Shown piece by piece: positions 25,364-34,676 of a stretch of DNA of 64,000 bases. Each line of letters begins with the position of its first letter. Position 1 is the first letter of the stretch. The notes beneath the pieces were generated by a model that saw only the letters and a program-made list of their open reading frames with translations, did not search any database and was not told where the DNA came from. The translations under genes and the position numbers were made by a program. This DNA is from Halomonas sp. A40-4 (GTDB lineage Bacteria; Pseudomonadota; Gammaproteobacteria; Pseudomonadales; Halomonadaceae): contig NZ_CP065230.1 of assembly GCF_015767635.1 (NCBI RefSeq), positions 3,906,001 through 3,970,000 of the forward strand, given 5' to 3'.

Positions 25364-26265
25364 GGCTCGCTCCGTGGGCGGCGTTTTGCGCGAGGGTGCG
25401 CGGCGTCGTAGCTGGTTGCCAGGTGCTGCCAGTCCAGCCGCGTATAGACCTGGGTGGTCGAGAGGTTGGCATGCCCCAGCAACTCCTGCACCGCACGCAG
25501 ATCCTGGCTGGACTCGAGTAAATGGCTGGCGAATGAATGGCGGAGTCGGTGAGGATGCAAATGCTCGGGTAGCCCCCGCTCAATGGCAAGCAATGCCAGG
25601 CGCTTTTGAATCGCCCGATGTCCCAGGCGTGCCCCACGCTGGCCGACAAACAGCGCTTTTTCAGCGTCAGGCGCCCATTGGGGCCGGACGCTCAACCAGG
25701 CCGCCAGCGCCTGCCGGGCTCGACGCCCCACCGGCACCTGGCGGGGCTTGCCGCCTTTTCCCAGCACGCGTACGCGATGGTCCTGAAGAGCCTCAAGGTC
25801 GAGTGACGCCAGCTCCGCCAAGCGCAACCCACTCGAATAGAGCAGTTCCAGCATTGCCTGATCGCGGCGCGCCAGTGGCGAGTCATCGTGGGGCGTATCC
25901 AGAAAGCGCGCCAGCGTATCGACATCCACCGGGCGCGGTAAGTGCTGGGGTTGCTTGGGTGTACGGACCAGATCCAGCGGGTTATCGGCGATGAAGCCCT
26001 GCTTCACCAGGTAATCGGCGAAGCGCGATAACGCCGCGCGGCGCCTGGCGAGGCTGCGTGGCGCAAGCCCCCGGCGGCGCTCTTCCCCCAAAAACGCGCG
26101 CAGCAGATGCTGGTCGAACGCGGCGGCATCGTCGTCCTGGCGCTCAATAAACCCGCACAGCGCGCCAATATCCTGGCGGTAAGCAGCCACCGTCGCCTCG
26201 CTTGCGTGGCGTGCGAGCGAGGCGAGAAACGCCTCAGCGTGCTGGCGGGTAGCGTCGTCATTCAT
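25360..26265 (-). CDS. xerC: Tyrosine recombinase XerC
   Basis: 301 residues, the standard XerC length. A SAM-like N-terminal DNA-binding domain (about 5-95) and a catalytic domain with all six residues visible: Arg in SSGLRLAELASLDL, Lys in KGGKPRQVPV, His and Arg in HPHRLRHSFASHLL, His in LLGHANLSTTQ and the nucleophile Tyr in QVYTRLD. With XerD it resolves chromosome dimers at dif. It lies in its usual operon after DUF484, so it is the housekeeping enzyme and not an integrase. Confidence 0.96.
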   Translation of the reverse strand: MNDDATRQHAEAFLASLARHASEATVAAYRQDIGALCGFIERQDDDAAAFDQHLLRAFLGEERRRGLAPRSLARRRAALSRFADYLVKQGFIADNPLDLVRTPKQPQHLPRPVDVDTLARFLDTPHDDSPLARRDQAMLELLYSSGLRLAELASLDLEALQDHRVRVLGKGGKPRQVPVGRRARQALAAWLSVRPQWAPDAEKALFVGQRGARLGHRAIQKRLALLAIERGLPEHLHPHRLRHSFASHLLESSQDLRAVQELLGHANLSTTQVYTRLDWQHLATSYDAAHPRAKRRPRSEP

Positions 26266-26971
26266 GGGTGGGCGTCAGGCGAATCAGCAGCCGTGCCACG
26301 ATATCGCCAAGGTACTCGGTAAACAGCGTATCCATACTGGCGCGGTACTGATCGGCATCGGGGCTGGCAATCAGCAAGTACCCCAGCGGCTCACCCGCAG
26401 AAAGCCGCGAAATGGCGCATGAACCCGCCTTGCGTGGCGCTTTGACGTGGGGTAACAAGCACTTCCAGTCGCTGACGCTGAGTTTGGCGCAACGACTGGT
26501 GCGGCCATCGAGCAACGCCGCCAACCGGGCACTGGCATGCTGATCCAGCACATGCCGGGGCGGCTGCGGGAGTGAGGGTTCGTCGTCGCTTAATGTCGCG
26601 GGGCACCATAGCGCCATGGCGGGGGTGTTGAAGCGCTCACTAAGCTGCGTGGCCAACGCCTGGGCCAAAGCGTCACGCGTGTCGGCCTCCACCAGCGCCA
26701 GCAACGTTTCGCGCAGCCGTCGGTACTGGGCCTCATTATGGCGAGCGGTTTCCAGCAAATGCTCAAGACGCCCTTCGGCGGTCTCGGCGCGCTGGCGTAA
26801 GTCGATCACCAGGCGCTCGAGGAGCGACACCGCCCCTTCAATATGCGGATGAGGAACCTGCAACTGCTGCAGCAGCCCTTCCCGCCCCACGAAAAAATCG
26901 GGATGCCGCGCCAGCCAAAACGCGACTTGATCGGGGTCGAGCGTTTTGCGCGGTTCTGGGGCTTGGGACAT
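26258..26971 (-). CDS. DUF484 family protein
   Basis: 237 residues from the ATG at 26971 (AAGGAG upstream). Starts with the conserved block LDPDQVAFWLARHPDFFVGREGLLQQLQVPHP, a coiled-coil segment (about 45-90), and a GAF-like C-terminal half with GEPLGYLLIASPDADQY. Function unknown. It overlaps xerC by 8 nt and lies between dapF and xerC, the classic location in gammaproteobacteria. Confidence 0.9.
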   Translation of the reverse strand: MSQAPEPRKTLDPDQVAFWLARHPDFFVGREGLLQQLQVPHPHIEGAVSLLERLVIDLRQRAETAEGRLEHLLETARHNEAQYRRLRETLLALVEADTRDALAQALATQLSERFNTPAMALWCPATLSDDEPSLPQPPRHVLDQHASARLAALLDGRTSRCAKLSVSDWKCLLPHVKAPRKAGSCAISRLSAGEPLGYLLIASPDADQYRASMDTLFTEYLGDIVARLLIRLTPTHE

Positions 26972-27027
26972 CGCCGTTCTCCTTGGGTTAGTCAAAGACT
27001 GCTTGCTCTATCGGTTGTTCAAAAGCG

Positions 27028-27861
27028 CTAGTAAATCGCTACCCGGCCGTCGAAGACATGCGTCGCCGGCCCCACCATGATCAGCGGTGACTCGGGTGAC
27101 GACCACTCGACACTCAATTCGCCGCCGAGTAAATGGACGCGCACCGGGCTTTTTAACAGCCCCTGGCGGATACCACTGGCAACGGCGGCGCAGGCCCCGG
27201 TACCACAGGCTAGCGTTTCGCCACTACCGCGTTCAAATACCCGTAGCCGGATTTCGCTTGCCGACAGCACCTGCATGAACCCCACGTTCACACGCTTGGG
27301 AAAGCGCGGATGCGCTTCGAGCAGCGGACCCAAACGCGCGACGGGAGCGGTATCAACGTCATCGACCTGAAGCACCGCATGGGGGTTGCCCATCGACACC
27401 ACACCCAGTTGCAGCGTTTCACCATCCACCTCGACATCGTGCAGCGGCTGGTCGCCCGGGGCGTCGAACGGCACGGCTGCCGGATTAAAGCGCGGCTGCC
27501 CCATGTCGACACGCACCAGGCCGTCGTGCTGAACATTCAACACCAGCGGTCCGCCAGCGGTTTCAACACGAATTTCGTGCTTGTGGGTCAGACGCTGTTC
27601 ACGGACAAAGCGCGCAAAGCAGCGCGCCCCATTACCGCAGTTTTCGACTTCGCTGCCATCAGCGTTGTAAATCCGGTAGCGAAAGTCCATATCAGGGTCG
27701 CGGGGCGGCTCCACGATCAGCAGTTGGTCAAAACCGATGCCAAAACGCCGATCCGCCAGTTGGCGTATTTGCTCGTCGCGCAGGCGGGCGCGCTGGGTGA
27801 CCAGGTCGACCACCATAAAGTCGTTGCCGAGGCCGTGCATTTTGGTGAAGTGCAAAAGCAT
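27028..27861 (-). CDS. dapF: Diaminopimelate epimerase
   Basis: 277 residues. Converts LL- to meso-diaminopimelate for lysine and peptidoglycan. Both active-site cysteines are visible, in [17 protein letters not shown] (signature) and in [12 protein letters not shown]. The N-terminus [19 protein letters not shown] is typical. The ATG at 27861 overlaps the lysA stop by one base, so the two are coupled. Confidence 0.97.
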   Translation of the reverse strand: MLLHFTKMHGLGNDFMVVDLVTQRARLRDEQIRQLADRRFGIGFDQLLIVEPPRDPDMDFRYRIYNADGSEVENCGNGARCFARFVREQRLTHKHEIRVETAGGPLVLNVQHDGLVRVDMGQPRFNPAAVPFDAPGDQPLHDVEVDGETLQLGVVSMGNPHAVLQVDDVDTAPVARLGPLLEAHPRFPKRVNVGFMQVLSASEIRLRVFERGSGETLACGTGACAAVASGIRQGLLKSPVRVHLLGGELSVEWSSPESPLIMVGPATHVFDGRVAIY

Positions 27862-29132
27862 TAGCAGCCTCCTTCGGGCAGCAAGGCTTCACCGGACCAC
27901 AGGCTTTCCAGCGTTTCACGGGCGCGGACCAGATGACAACGTTCGCCGTCTACCATCACTTCAGCGGGGCGCGGGCGGCTGTTGTAGTTGGAGGCCATGA
28001 CAAACCCATAGGCGCCGGCGGACCGCACGGCCAGCAGGTCGCCCGCGGCAATCGCCAACTCGCGTTCTTGACCCAAAAAGTCGCCCGTTTCACAGACCGG
28101 CCCCACCACATCGTAGATCGAGGTTTCGCGCGCTGATCGCGTATCCACCGGGACAATGGCCTGCCATGCCTGATACAACGCCGGGCGTATCAGATCGTTC
28201 ATGGCGGCATCCACGATGGCAAAGTTCTTGGTTTCGCCAGGTTTTAAAAACTCCACACGGGTGAGCATGATCCCCGCATTGGCGGCAATCGAACGACCGG
28301 GTTCGAACAGCAGCGTCAGTTGCTCGCCGCCTTCCCAACGCGACAGGCGCGAGAGTAGCTGGCTTGCGTAGTCAAACGGGTGCGGCGGGGTTTCATCCCG
28401 GTAGGGCACGCCAAGGCCGCCGCCCAGGTCCAGATGGTCGATCTCGATGCCACGCTCGCGCAGGCGCTCCATGAGCACCAGTAAACGCTCCAGCGCATCC
28501 AGAAACGGCGCGGTTTCGGTAAGCTGCGAACCAATATGGCAATCCAGGCCCTTGACCTGCAGGTTGGGCAGACTTGCGGCCAGTTCGTACACCGTCAGGG
28601 CATCGTCGACGGGAATGCCGAACTTGTTGTCCTTAAGGCCAGTGGAAATGTATGGGTGGGTACCCGCGTCCACATCGGGATTGACCCGCAGCGACACCGG
28701 GGCCATCTTGCCAAGCTCACCCGCCACGGCGTTCAGCCGCTCGAGCTCGGGGCGTGACTCGACGTTGAAACATTTGATGCCCACTTCAAGTGCCCGGGCC
28801 ATTTCATGGGGCTGCTTGGCCACGCCGGAAAACACGACCTTGTCCGGGTCACCGCCCGCCTTGAGCACGCGCTCAAGCTCGCCCACCGACACAATGTCAA
28901 AACCCGCTCCCAGCTTGGCCAACAGCCCCAGCACGGCGAGATTGGAGTTTGCCTTTACCGCGTAGCAAATCAGGTGTGGATGGCCGCCCAACGCTTCGGT
29001 GTAGGCGCGGAAATGGCGCGTCAGTGTTGCCTTTGAATAGACATAACAAGGCGTGCCGTATGTCTCGGCGATACGGTCAAGCGGGACATCTTCAGCAAAA
29101 AGCAGGCCGTCACGGTCGTTAAAATGATCCAT
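27861..29132 (-). CDS. lysA: Diaminopimelate decarboxylase
   Basis: 423 residues. PLP enzyme for the last step of lysine synthesis. Seen: the PLP lysine in [15 protein letters not shown], the glycine-rich [10 protein letters not shown] phosphate loop, [14 protein letters not shown], and the cross-subunit [12 protein letters not shown] with the catalytic Cys. Starts directly after the lptM stop (TAA then ATG) and overlaps dapF by one base. Confidence 0.97.
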   Translation of the reverse strand: MDHFNDRDGLLFAEDVPLDRIAETYGTPCYVYSKATLTRHFRAYTEALGGHPHLICYAVKANSNLAVLGLLAKLGAGFDIVSVGELERVLKAGGDPDKVVFSGVAKQPHEMARALEVGIKCFNVESRPELERLNAVAGELGKMAPVSLRVNPDVDAGTHPYISTGLKDNKFGIPVDDALTVYELAASLPNLQVKGLDCHIGSQLTETAPFLDALERLLVLMERLRERGIEIDHLDLGGGLGVPYRDETPPHPFDYASQLLSRLSRWEGGEQLTLLFEPGRSIAANAGIMLTRVEFLKPGETKNFAIVDAAMNDLIRPALYQAWQAIVPVDTRSARETSIYDVVGPVCETGDFLGQERELAIAAGDLLAVRSAGAYGFVMASNYNSRPRPAEVMVDGERCHLVRARETLESLWSGEALLPEGGC

Positions 29133-29243
29133 TTAACCCTCCTGCTGATCGACATTATCGTCATCGGGCAGGTAGAGCGGCCCTTTTTGTCCACAGCCGA
29201 CCAGCAACAGGGCCACCACGGCGAGTAAGGCAATTTTTTTCAT
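29133..29243 (-). CDS. lptM: Small lipoprotein LptM (YifL/LppL-like)
   Basis: 36 residues. A lipoprotein signal with lipobox LLVG-C (Cys17), then [13 protein letters not shown], the characteristic GQKGPLY motif of LptM, which in E. coli assists LptD maturation in LPS transport. The ATG overlaps the argH stop (ATGA) and the TAA directly precedes the lysA ATG. Easily missed because of its size; position upstream of lysA is conserved in gammaproteobacteria. Confidence 0.93.
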   Translation of the reverse strand: MKKIALLAVVALLLVGCGQKGPLYLPDDDNVDQQEG

Positions 29244-30646
29244 AGTGCCCCCCCTTTCAAGGTTGCCAGTGCCTCGCGGGCACGCTGGGCGGCGGCACGC
29301 ACCTGGTCGGGGGCCGTTCCGCCGATGTGATTGCGCGCGGCCACAGAGCCCTCCAGCGTCAGCACCTCGAATACATCCTGCTCAATAGTGGCCGAGAACT
29401 GCTTGAGTTCATCTAGCGTCATTTCTGAAAGGTCTTTTTCAGTCCTCAGGCCATAGGCCACCGACTGACCGACGATCTCATGGGCATCACGGAAGGCCAC
29501 CCCTTTGCGCACCAGATAGTCAGCCAGGTCGGTGGCCGTGGAAAAGCCTTTGCGCGCCGCTTCAAACATGCTGGCTTTTTTCGGCTCGATGGCCGGCACC
29601 ATGTCGGCGAACGCTTTCAGGCAATCACGCACGGTATCCACGGCGTCAAACAGGGGTTCCTTGTCTTCCTGATTGTCCTTGTTATAGGCCAGCGGCTGGG
29701 ACTTCATCAGGGTCAGCAGGCTCATCAAGTGGCCATAGATGCGGCCCGTCTTGCCACGCACCAGCTCAGGCACATCGGGGTTTTTCTTCTGCGGCATGAT
29801 CGACGAGCCGGTACAGAAGCGGTCGGGCAAATCGATAAAATCGAACTGGGCGCTGGTCCACAGCACCAGTTCTTCGCTCATGCGCGACAGGTGCATCAAC
29901 AGGATACTGGCGAAGCTGGTGAATTCGATGGCGAAGTCGCGATCGGACACGGCGTCCAGCGAGTTTTCCGCCGGGCGCTCAAAGCCCAGCAGTTCGGCGG
30001 TCACGTGACGATCGATCGGGTAGGTGGTACCGGCCAGCGCCGCAGCACCGAGGGGCATCACGTTGATCCGCTTGCGGCAGTCCAGCAGGCGCTCGTGGTC
30101 ACGGGCGACCATCTCTTGCCAGGCCAGCAAGTGGTGGCCAAAAGTCACCGGCTGGGCGGTCTGCAAGTGGGTAAAACCGGGCATGATGGTATCGGCTTCG
30201 CGGTCAGCAAGCTCGATCATTCCCTCGCGCAGGCGGACAAGCTCGGCTTCTATGACGTCGATGGCGTCGCGCATGAACAAGCGAATATCAGTAGCCACCT
30301 GATCATTGCGCGAACGCCCGGTGTGAAGCTTTTTGCCGGTAATACCGATCTTGTCGGTCAGCCGGGCTTCGATGTTCATGTGCACGTCTTCCAGCGGCAC
30401 CGACCACTCAAACTCATCGCGCTCGATTTCGCCCTTGATCTCACTCAGGCCGTTGATAATCGCGTCACGCTCGTCGTCGGTCAGCACGCCGACGCGCGCC
30501 AGCATCGTCGCGTGGGCGATAGATCCCTGGATATCCTGGCGCGCCAGGCGTTGATCAAAATTGACGGACGCGGTAAAGCGTTCAACAAAGGCGTCGGTGG
30601 GCTCGCTGAAGCGACCGCCCCAAGACTGGTTCGTAGCTTGGCTCAT
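29240..30646 (-). CDS. argH: Argininosuccinate lyase
   Basis: 468 residues from the ATG at 30646 (AGGA 10 nt upstream); in-frame ATGs at 30655 and upstream have poorer ribosome sites. Fumarase/aspartase superfamily with the signature [19 protein letters not shown] and catalytic segments [13 protein letters not shown] and [12 protein letters not shown]. Last step of arginine biosynthesis. First gene of the seven-gene operon running to 24626. Confidence 0.97.
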   Translation of the reverse strand: MSQATNQSWGGRFSEPTDAFVERFTASVNFDQRLARQDIQGSIAHATMLARVGVLTDDERDAIINGLSEIKGEIERDEFEWSVPLEDVHMNIEARLTDKIGITGKKLHTGRSRNDQVATDIRLFMRDAIDVIEAELVRLREGMIELADREADTIMPGFTHLQTAQPVTFGHHLLAWQEMVARDHERLLDCRKRINVMPLGAAALAGTTYPIDRHVTAELLGFERPAENSLDAVSDRDFAIEFTSFASILLMHLSRMSEELVLWTSAQFDFIDLPDRFCTGSSIMPQKKNPDVPELVRGKTGRIYGHLMSLLTLMKSQPLAYNKDNQEDKEPLFDAVDTVRDCLKAFADMVPAIEPKKASMFEAARKGFSTATDLADYLVRKGVAFRDAHEIVGQSVAYGLRTEKDLSEMTLDELKQFSATIEQDVFEVLTLEGSVAARNHIGGTAPDQVRAAAQRAREALATLKGGAL

Positions 30647-30750
30647 CGGAGGCATATCCTGCTGACAAAACAATTAGAGTCGATAGCGGAAAGTGTAACA
30701 GAGTCACCCTCGGGAGCGGCACGCCGTTTTTATCACGACGGCATCAATGC

Positions 30751-32802
30751 CTAGGGCGTCGACAACGTCGGGGGCGACGCTAAGAAATCAAGCAGGGCGT
30801 TCAATGGCATGGGGCGCGCGAAGTAGTAGCCCTGCAAGTAGTCGCAGTGACGTTGGGCAAGGTAGGCAAACTGCTCAGCGGTTTCCACGCCCTCGACCAG
30901 CACCTCTAGCTCCATCTTTCCCGCCATGGCAACAACGCCATCAATGATGGCGGCATCGTGGCGATCGGTAATCACATCACGCACAAATGAACGATCAATT
31001 TTGATTCTGTTAATAGGAAGGCGTTTAAGGTAGCTCAAGCTGGAAAAACCGGTGCCAAAGTCATCCATGGCAATGTGAACGCCCAACTGCCGTATGCGCT
31101 GCAGCGCTTGAATGGCCTGCTCCGCGCTATCCATCAATACGCCTTCGGTCAGTTCCAGTTCAAGCAGTTCCGGCGCCAGGCCGCTTTCCTCAAGCACCCG
31201 TTCAACCGTTTCCAGAAAACCGGGGCGCTGGAAATGCATCGGCGAAACATTCACCGCCATGGTGATTCGCCCCAGGCCCAGCTCGTTCAGTTGCTTGGCA
31301 ACGCGGCAGGCAGTGGCGAGCACCCAGTCGCTGATCGGGATGATTTGCCCGGTGTCTTCCGCCAGGCCAATAAAATCCCCGGGCGGAATGAAGCCACGTT
31401 CAGGGTGCGGCCAGCGGATCAGGGCTTCCACGCCCACCACCCTGCCACTGGGCCCGTGCATTTGCGGCTGGAAATACAGCTCGAACTGCTGCTGCTCAAT
31501 CGCATACTGCATCGCATTGCGCAGGCTGACCCGTTCGCTGACCTTGCGGTTGAGATCCTCGGTATACCATTGGCAGGTATTACGCCCGCGACGCTTGGCC
31601 TTGTACATGGCCAAGTCAGCCTGCTGGATCAACTGGGAAGGGTCACTGAGGGTACCGTCGCTCATCGCCCCACCGATACTTGCGGTAATGCGCAACTCGC
31701 TGCCTTGATGCCAGTAGGGTGTCGCCAATCGTTTGAGAATCCGCTCAACCACTTGAATCACGTCGCTGTGGTGGGCCAGATCCGGCAGGAGGACCACAAA
31801 TTCATCACTGCCGAAACGCGCTACGGTATCCCAGGGGCGCAGTTCCTCTTCAAGCCGCTTGGCGACCTCCATCAGAATAAAGTCACCGACTTCATGCCCA
31901 AGGGTGTCATTGATCGGCTTGAATTCGTCCAGGTCGATAAACAGCACGGCGAGATGACGCTGGTAGCGGCGCGCCACCAGGCATCCCTGCTCCAGGCGCT
32001 GGGTCAGCAGCGTCCGGTTTGGCAACCCCGTCAGCGCATCATGGCTGGCGTTATAAGCCAACTGTGCCTGGTACTCGCGCTGTTCAGAGATATCGTTTTG
32101 CACGCCGATGAAATGGGTCACTTGCCCCAACGTATCGCGCACCGGAGCAACGTATAAATCGTTCCAGAAAGGCCTGCCATTGCGCCGATAGTTGCGAATC
32201 ACCACATGCACTTCTATACCATCAGCGACACCCCGGCGTAGCTGCTTGACTGTATTGGGATCGGTATCGTCGCCTTGCAAAAAACGGCAGTTGCGGCCAA
32301 GCGCTTCCTCGCGGGTATATCCAGTGATCCGCTCAAAGGCGGTATTAACGTACACGATAGGCAAGTCAGCATGGGCCGCATCCGCAATGATCATGCCATT
32401 GGTACTTGACTCGACGCTGCGTTCGAGGAGCTTCAGTCGGCTTTCGGTGGCTTTGCGATCCGACACCACCCGCGCGATGACATAGGCCACCCCGTCGCCC
32501 AGCGAAGGATCGACCTCTAACCAGTGAAGCGCCTGTGAGGACGAGCGGGCCCGCACCTCGAAGATGGGAACATCGTGCCCCTGGATCAAGCGCTCAAACA
32601 TTGTCTCGATGAGAAGGTGGTCCCGCACGTCAACCACCTTGCCACAGTGCCTACCCACGAGTGCGTCCGCTGAATAACCCAGCAGGTTCTCAAACGCAGG
32701 GTTTACCTGCAAAAACCGCCCTTCCAGGTCAATACAGAAAAATAAATCATGGGAAAGCAGGAAAAATTGATCCAGCTGTCCATACGGTGCAGAGGGCGTC
32801 AT
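30751..32802 (-). CDS. PAS-PAS-GGDEF-EAL sensor, probable c-di-GMP phosphodiesterase
   Basis: 683 residues from the ATG at 32802 (AGGA upstream). PAS 1 (about 10-120), PAS 2 with PAC (about 130-250; the NGMIIAD, GRNCRFLQG and NDISEQREYQAQL segments look like a LOV/bat-type PAS), GGDEF (about 265-420) and EAL (about 430-675). NCRFLQG is the flavin-Cys motif of LOV domains, so blue-light sensing is possible. The GGDEF motif reads GSDEF, so cyclase activity is doubtful. The EAL domain keeps EALIRW, VNVSPMHF, ELELTEG, MDDFGTGFSSLSYL, IKIDRSFV and EGVET, so phosphodiesterase activity is likely. No membrane segments. Monocistronic, divergent from hemC. Confidence 0.92.
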   Translation of the reverse strand: MTPSAPYGQLDQFFLLSHDLFFCIDLEGRFLQVNPAFENLLGYSADALVGRHCGKVVDVRDHLLIETMFERLIQGHDVPIFEVRARSSSQALHWLEVDPSLGDGVAYVIARVVSDRKATESRLKLLERSVESSTNGMIIADAAHADLPIVYVNTAFERITGYTREEALGRNCRFLQGDDTDPNTVKQLRRGVADGIEVHVVIRNYRRNGRPFWNDLYVAPVRDTLGQVTHFIGVQNDISEQREYQAQLAYNASHDALTGLPNRTLLTQRLEQGCLVARRYQRHLAVLFIDLDEFKPINDTLGHEVGDFILMEVAKRLEEELRPWDTVARFGSDEFVVLLPDLAHHSDVIQVVERILKRLATPYWHQGSELRITASIGGAMSDGTLSDPSQLIQQADLAMYKAKRRGRNTCQWYTEDLNRKVSERVSLRNAMQYAIEQQQFELYFQPQMHGPSGRVVGVEALIRWPHPERGFIPPGDFIGLAEDTGQIIPISDWVLATACRVAKQLNELGLGRITMAVNVSPMHFQRPGFLETVERVLEESGLAPELLELELTEGVLMDSAEQAIQALQRIRQLGVHIAMDDFGTGFSSLSYLKRLPINRIKIDRSFVRDVITDRHDAAIIDGVVAMAGKMELEVLVEGVETAEQFAYLAQRHCDYLQGYYFARPMPLNALLDFLASPPTLSTP

Positions 32803-32862
32803 AGGGTATCCTGAGGCAAGCAACTTGGGACGCATTCAAGATCACTTGCGGTATTGGTTATT

Positions 32863-32903
32863 TTTACTGGGTAGCCGGGTGCTTTATGATGAGAACTATC
32901 ATA
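32863..32903 (+). promoter_or_regulatory. hemC promoter with Fur-like box
   Basis: -35 TTTACT (32863-32868), 16-nt spacer, -10 TATGAT (32885-32890). A 19-bp inverted repeat TATGAT-N7-ATCATA (32885-32903) covers the -10; within it TGATGAGAACTATCA matches 11 of 14 fixed positions of the 7-1-7 Fur consensus. The 9-mer GAGAACTAT is shared with the sRNA promoters. It would make hem gene expression iron-responsive; binding is inferred. Confidence 0.55.
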
Positions 32904-32940
32904 ATTTGACGCGCCGTGTCAGCGGCAAAAGGAGAATAAC

Positions 32941-33885
32941 GTGGCATCTATCACCAAACTACGCATCGCCACGCGGAAAAGCCAACTGGCGATGTGGCAA
33001 GCGGAGCATGTTCGCGACCGCCTGATGGCGGCGCACAGCGGACTTGAGGTTGAACTTGTGCCGCTGTCCACGCGAGGCGACAAGATCACCGATACACCGC
33101 TTTCTAAAATTGGTGGCAAAGCATTATTTGTCAAGGAATTGGAAGAGGCCATGCTGGACGGTCGCGCCGACATCGCGGTGCATTCCATGAAAGATGTCCC
33201 CATGCATTTCCCCGAAGGCCTGGGCCTGTCGATAATTCTCGAAGGCGCCGACCCCACCGACGCCTTTGTCTCGAACCATTACCGCAGCCTTGACGAGCTG
33301 CCGGAGGGGGCTCGCATTGGCACGGCCAGCCTGCGACGGGGACTACAGATGCGCGAGGCGCGTCCTGATCTCAGCATTCTGAACCTGCGCGGCAATGTCC
33401 AGACCCGCCTGGGCAAGCTGGATAGCGGTGAATTCGAGGCGATCATCCTGGCCACCTCCGGCCTCAAGCGGCTTGGCCTGGACGACCGCATTACCCAGGC
33501 GATGCCGCCTGAAATCTGCCTACCCGCCTGCGGGCAGGGCGCCCTTGGCATTGAGTGCCGACTGCACGATCCTGAATTAATTGCACTTCTGGCGCCGTTG
33601 GACGATGCTGATACTGCCACACGCGTTCGCGCGGAAAGGGCGATGAATACGCGCCTGGAAGGCGGCTGCCAAGTGCCCATTGCCGGTCATGCGGTGCTGG
33701 ACCTTGATAACGAGACGATGTGGCTGCGTGGGCTGGTCGGCAACCCGGAAGGCACCGAAGTGCTCCGCGCGGAGGGCCACGGCTCGATGCACGAACCCGA
33801 AGCGTTGGGTATTCGCATCGCTGAGGAGTTGCTTGACCAGGGAGCAGGCAAGATTCTGGCCGAGGTATACGGCAACGAGATATGA
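32941..33885 (+). CDS. hemC: Porphobilinogen deaminase
   Basis: 314 residues from the GTG at 32941 (GGAGAATAAC upstream). Polymerises four porphobilinogens to hydroxymethylbilane. Seen: [41 protein letters not shown] with the catalytic Asp, [17 protein letters not shown] and the dipyrromethane cofactor Cys in LEGGCQVPI (about 243). First gene of hemCDXY, overlapping hemD by ATGA. Confidence 0.97.
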   Translation: MASITKLRIATRKSQLAMWQAEHVRDRLMAAHSGLEVELVPLSTRGDKITDTPLSKIGGKALFVKELEEAMLDGRADIAVHSMKDVPMHFPEGLGLSIILEGADPTDAFVSNHYRSLDELPEGARIGTASLRRGLQMREARPDLSILNLRGNVQTRLGKLDSGEFEAIILATSGLKRLGLDDRITQAMPPEICLPACGQGALGIECRLHDPELIALLAPLDDADTATRVRAERAMNTRLEGGCQVPIAGHAVLDLDNETMWLRGLVGNPEGTEVLRAEGHGSMHEPEALGIRIAEELLDQGAGKILAEVYGNEI

Positions 33886-34625
33886 CGCTACCGGTACTGA
33901 TCACCCGGCCTGGTACTCGAGGGACAGTGCTTGCAGAGGCACTGCGCCGCGAGGGCGTCAACGCTGAGACACTGGACGTGATGCAGCTTCAGGCGCTGCC
34001 CGAAGACACGACCTTGCGCCAGGTTTGGCTAAATATTGATCAGTACCATAAGATCGTTGTTGTGAGTCCCTTTGCCGCTGGCTGTTTGAGCGAGGCGCTT
34101 GATCGCTACTGGCCACAGCTGCCGGTCGGCATTGACTACTATAGCGTTGGTCAAAGTACAGCGGCCTTGCTTTACGACCAGTTAGGCGTGCGCGTGCATG
34201 TCCCGCCGCCGCGTGAGAGTGAGGATACCAGCGAAGCGCTGCTGCGCTTGGCATCACTGCAAAGGCTATCCCACCAGCGCGTATTGATAGTCGCAGGTGA
34301 AGGCGGTCGACCGCTATTAGCGGATACGCTTGCCGAACGCGGCGCGCAGGTGACCGCTTTGGCCGTCTACCGACGCCGCTTGCTGACACCATCGAGCCCC
34401 GTAAAAGCGCGGCTCGCAACGGGTAATTACCGGGCGTTGATCGTCACCAGCGGCGAACTCTTAGAACATCTGGCAAAATGGTGCCAACCGGCAGCGTTGA
34501 ACCAACCGCTAATCGTTTCCAGTCGCCGTTTGGCTACACTGGCTGAAAGACTGGGGTTTTGCGACCCCATTGTGGCGTCAGGGGCCACACCACCGGCGTT
34601 AATCGCCGCGTTGGCTCGGACCTAG
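33882..34625 (+). CDS. hemD: Uroporphyrinogen-III synthase
   Basis: 247 residues, two-lobed HemD fold. Sequence conservation in this family is low, but LITRPGTRG at the N-terminus, [34 protein letters not shown] and [13 protein letters not shown] fit, and it lies directly between hemC and hemX. It cyclises hydroxymethylbilane with D-ring inversion. Translationally coupled to hemC by a 4-nt overlap. Confidence 0.94.
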   Translation: MTLPVLITRPGTRGTVLAEALRREGVNAETLDVMQLQALPEDTTLRQVWLNIDQYHKIVVVSPFAAGCLSEALDRYWPQLPVGIDYYSVGQSTAALLYDQLGVRVHVPPPRESEDTSEALLRLASLQRLSHQRVLIVAGEGGRPLLADTLAERGAQVTALAVYRRRLLTPSSPVKARLATGNYRALIVTSGELLEHLAKWCQPAALNQPLIVSSRRLATLAERLGFCDPIVASGATPPALIAALART

Positions 34626-34676
34626 ACCCAGCGGGTGCCGATGTCGATCAAGGAACTTAACAAGGGCTAGCGACAG

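Noticed and set aside
25360..26265. Tyrosine recombinase as a sign of a mobile element
   Set aside because: It is housekeeping XerC in its standard operon; no attachment-site repeats or phage genes are nearby.
29480..30754. Long open frame of about 424 codons antisense to argH
   Set aside because: Codon-bias shadow of a high-GC gene; no ribosome site and no recognisable protein.
31075..32157. Open frame of about 360 codons antisense to the GGDEF-EAL gene
   Set aside because: Shadow frame, same reasoning; the sense strand has complete domain motifs.
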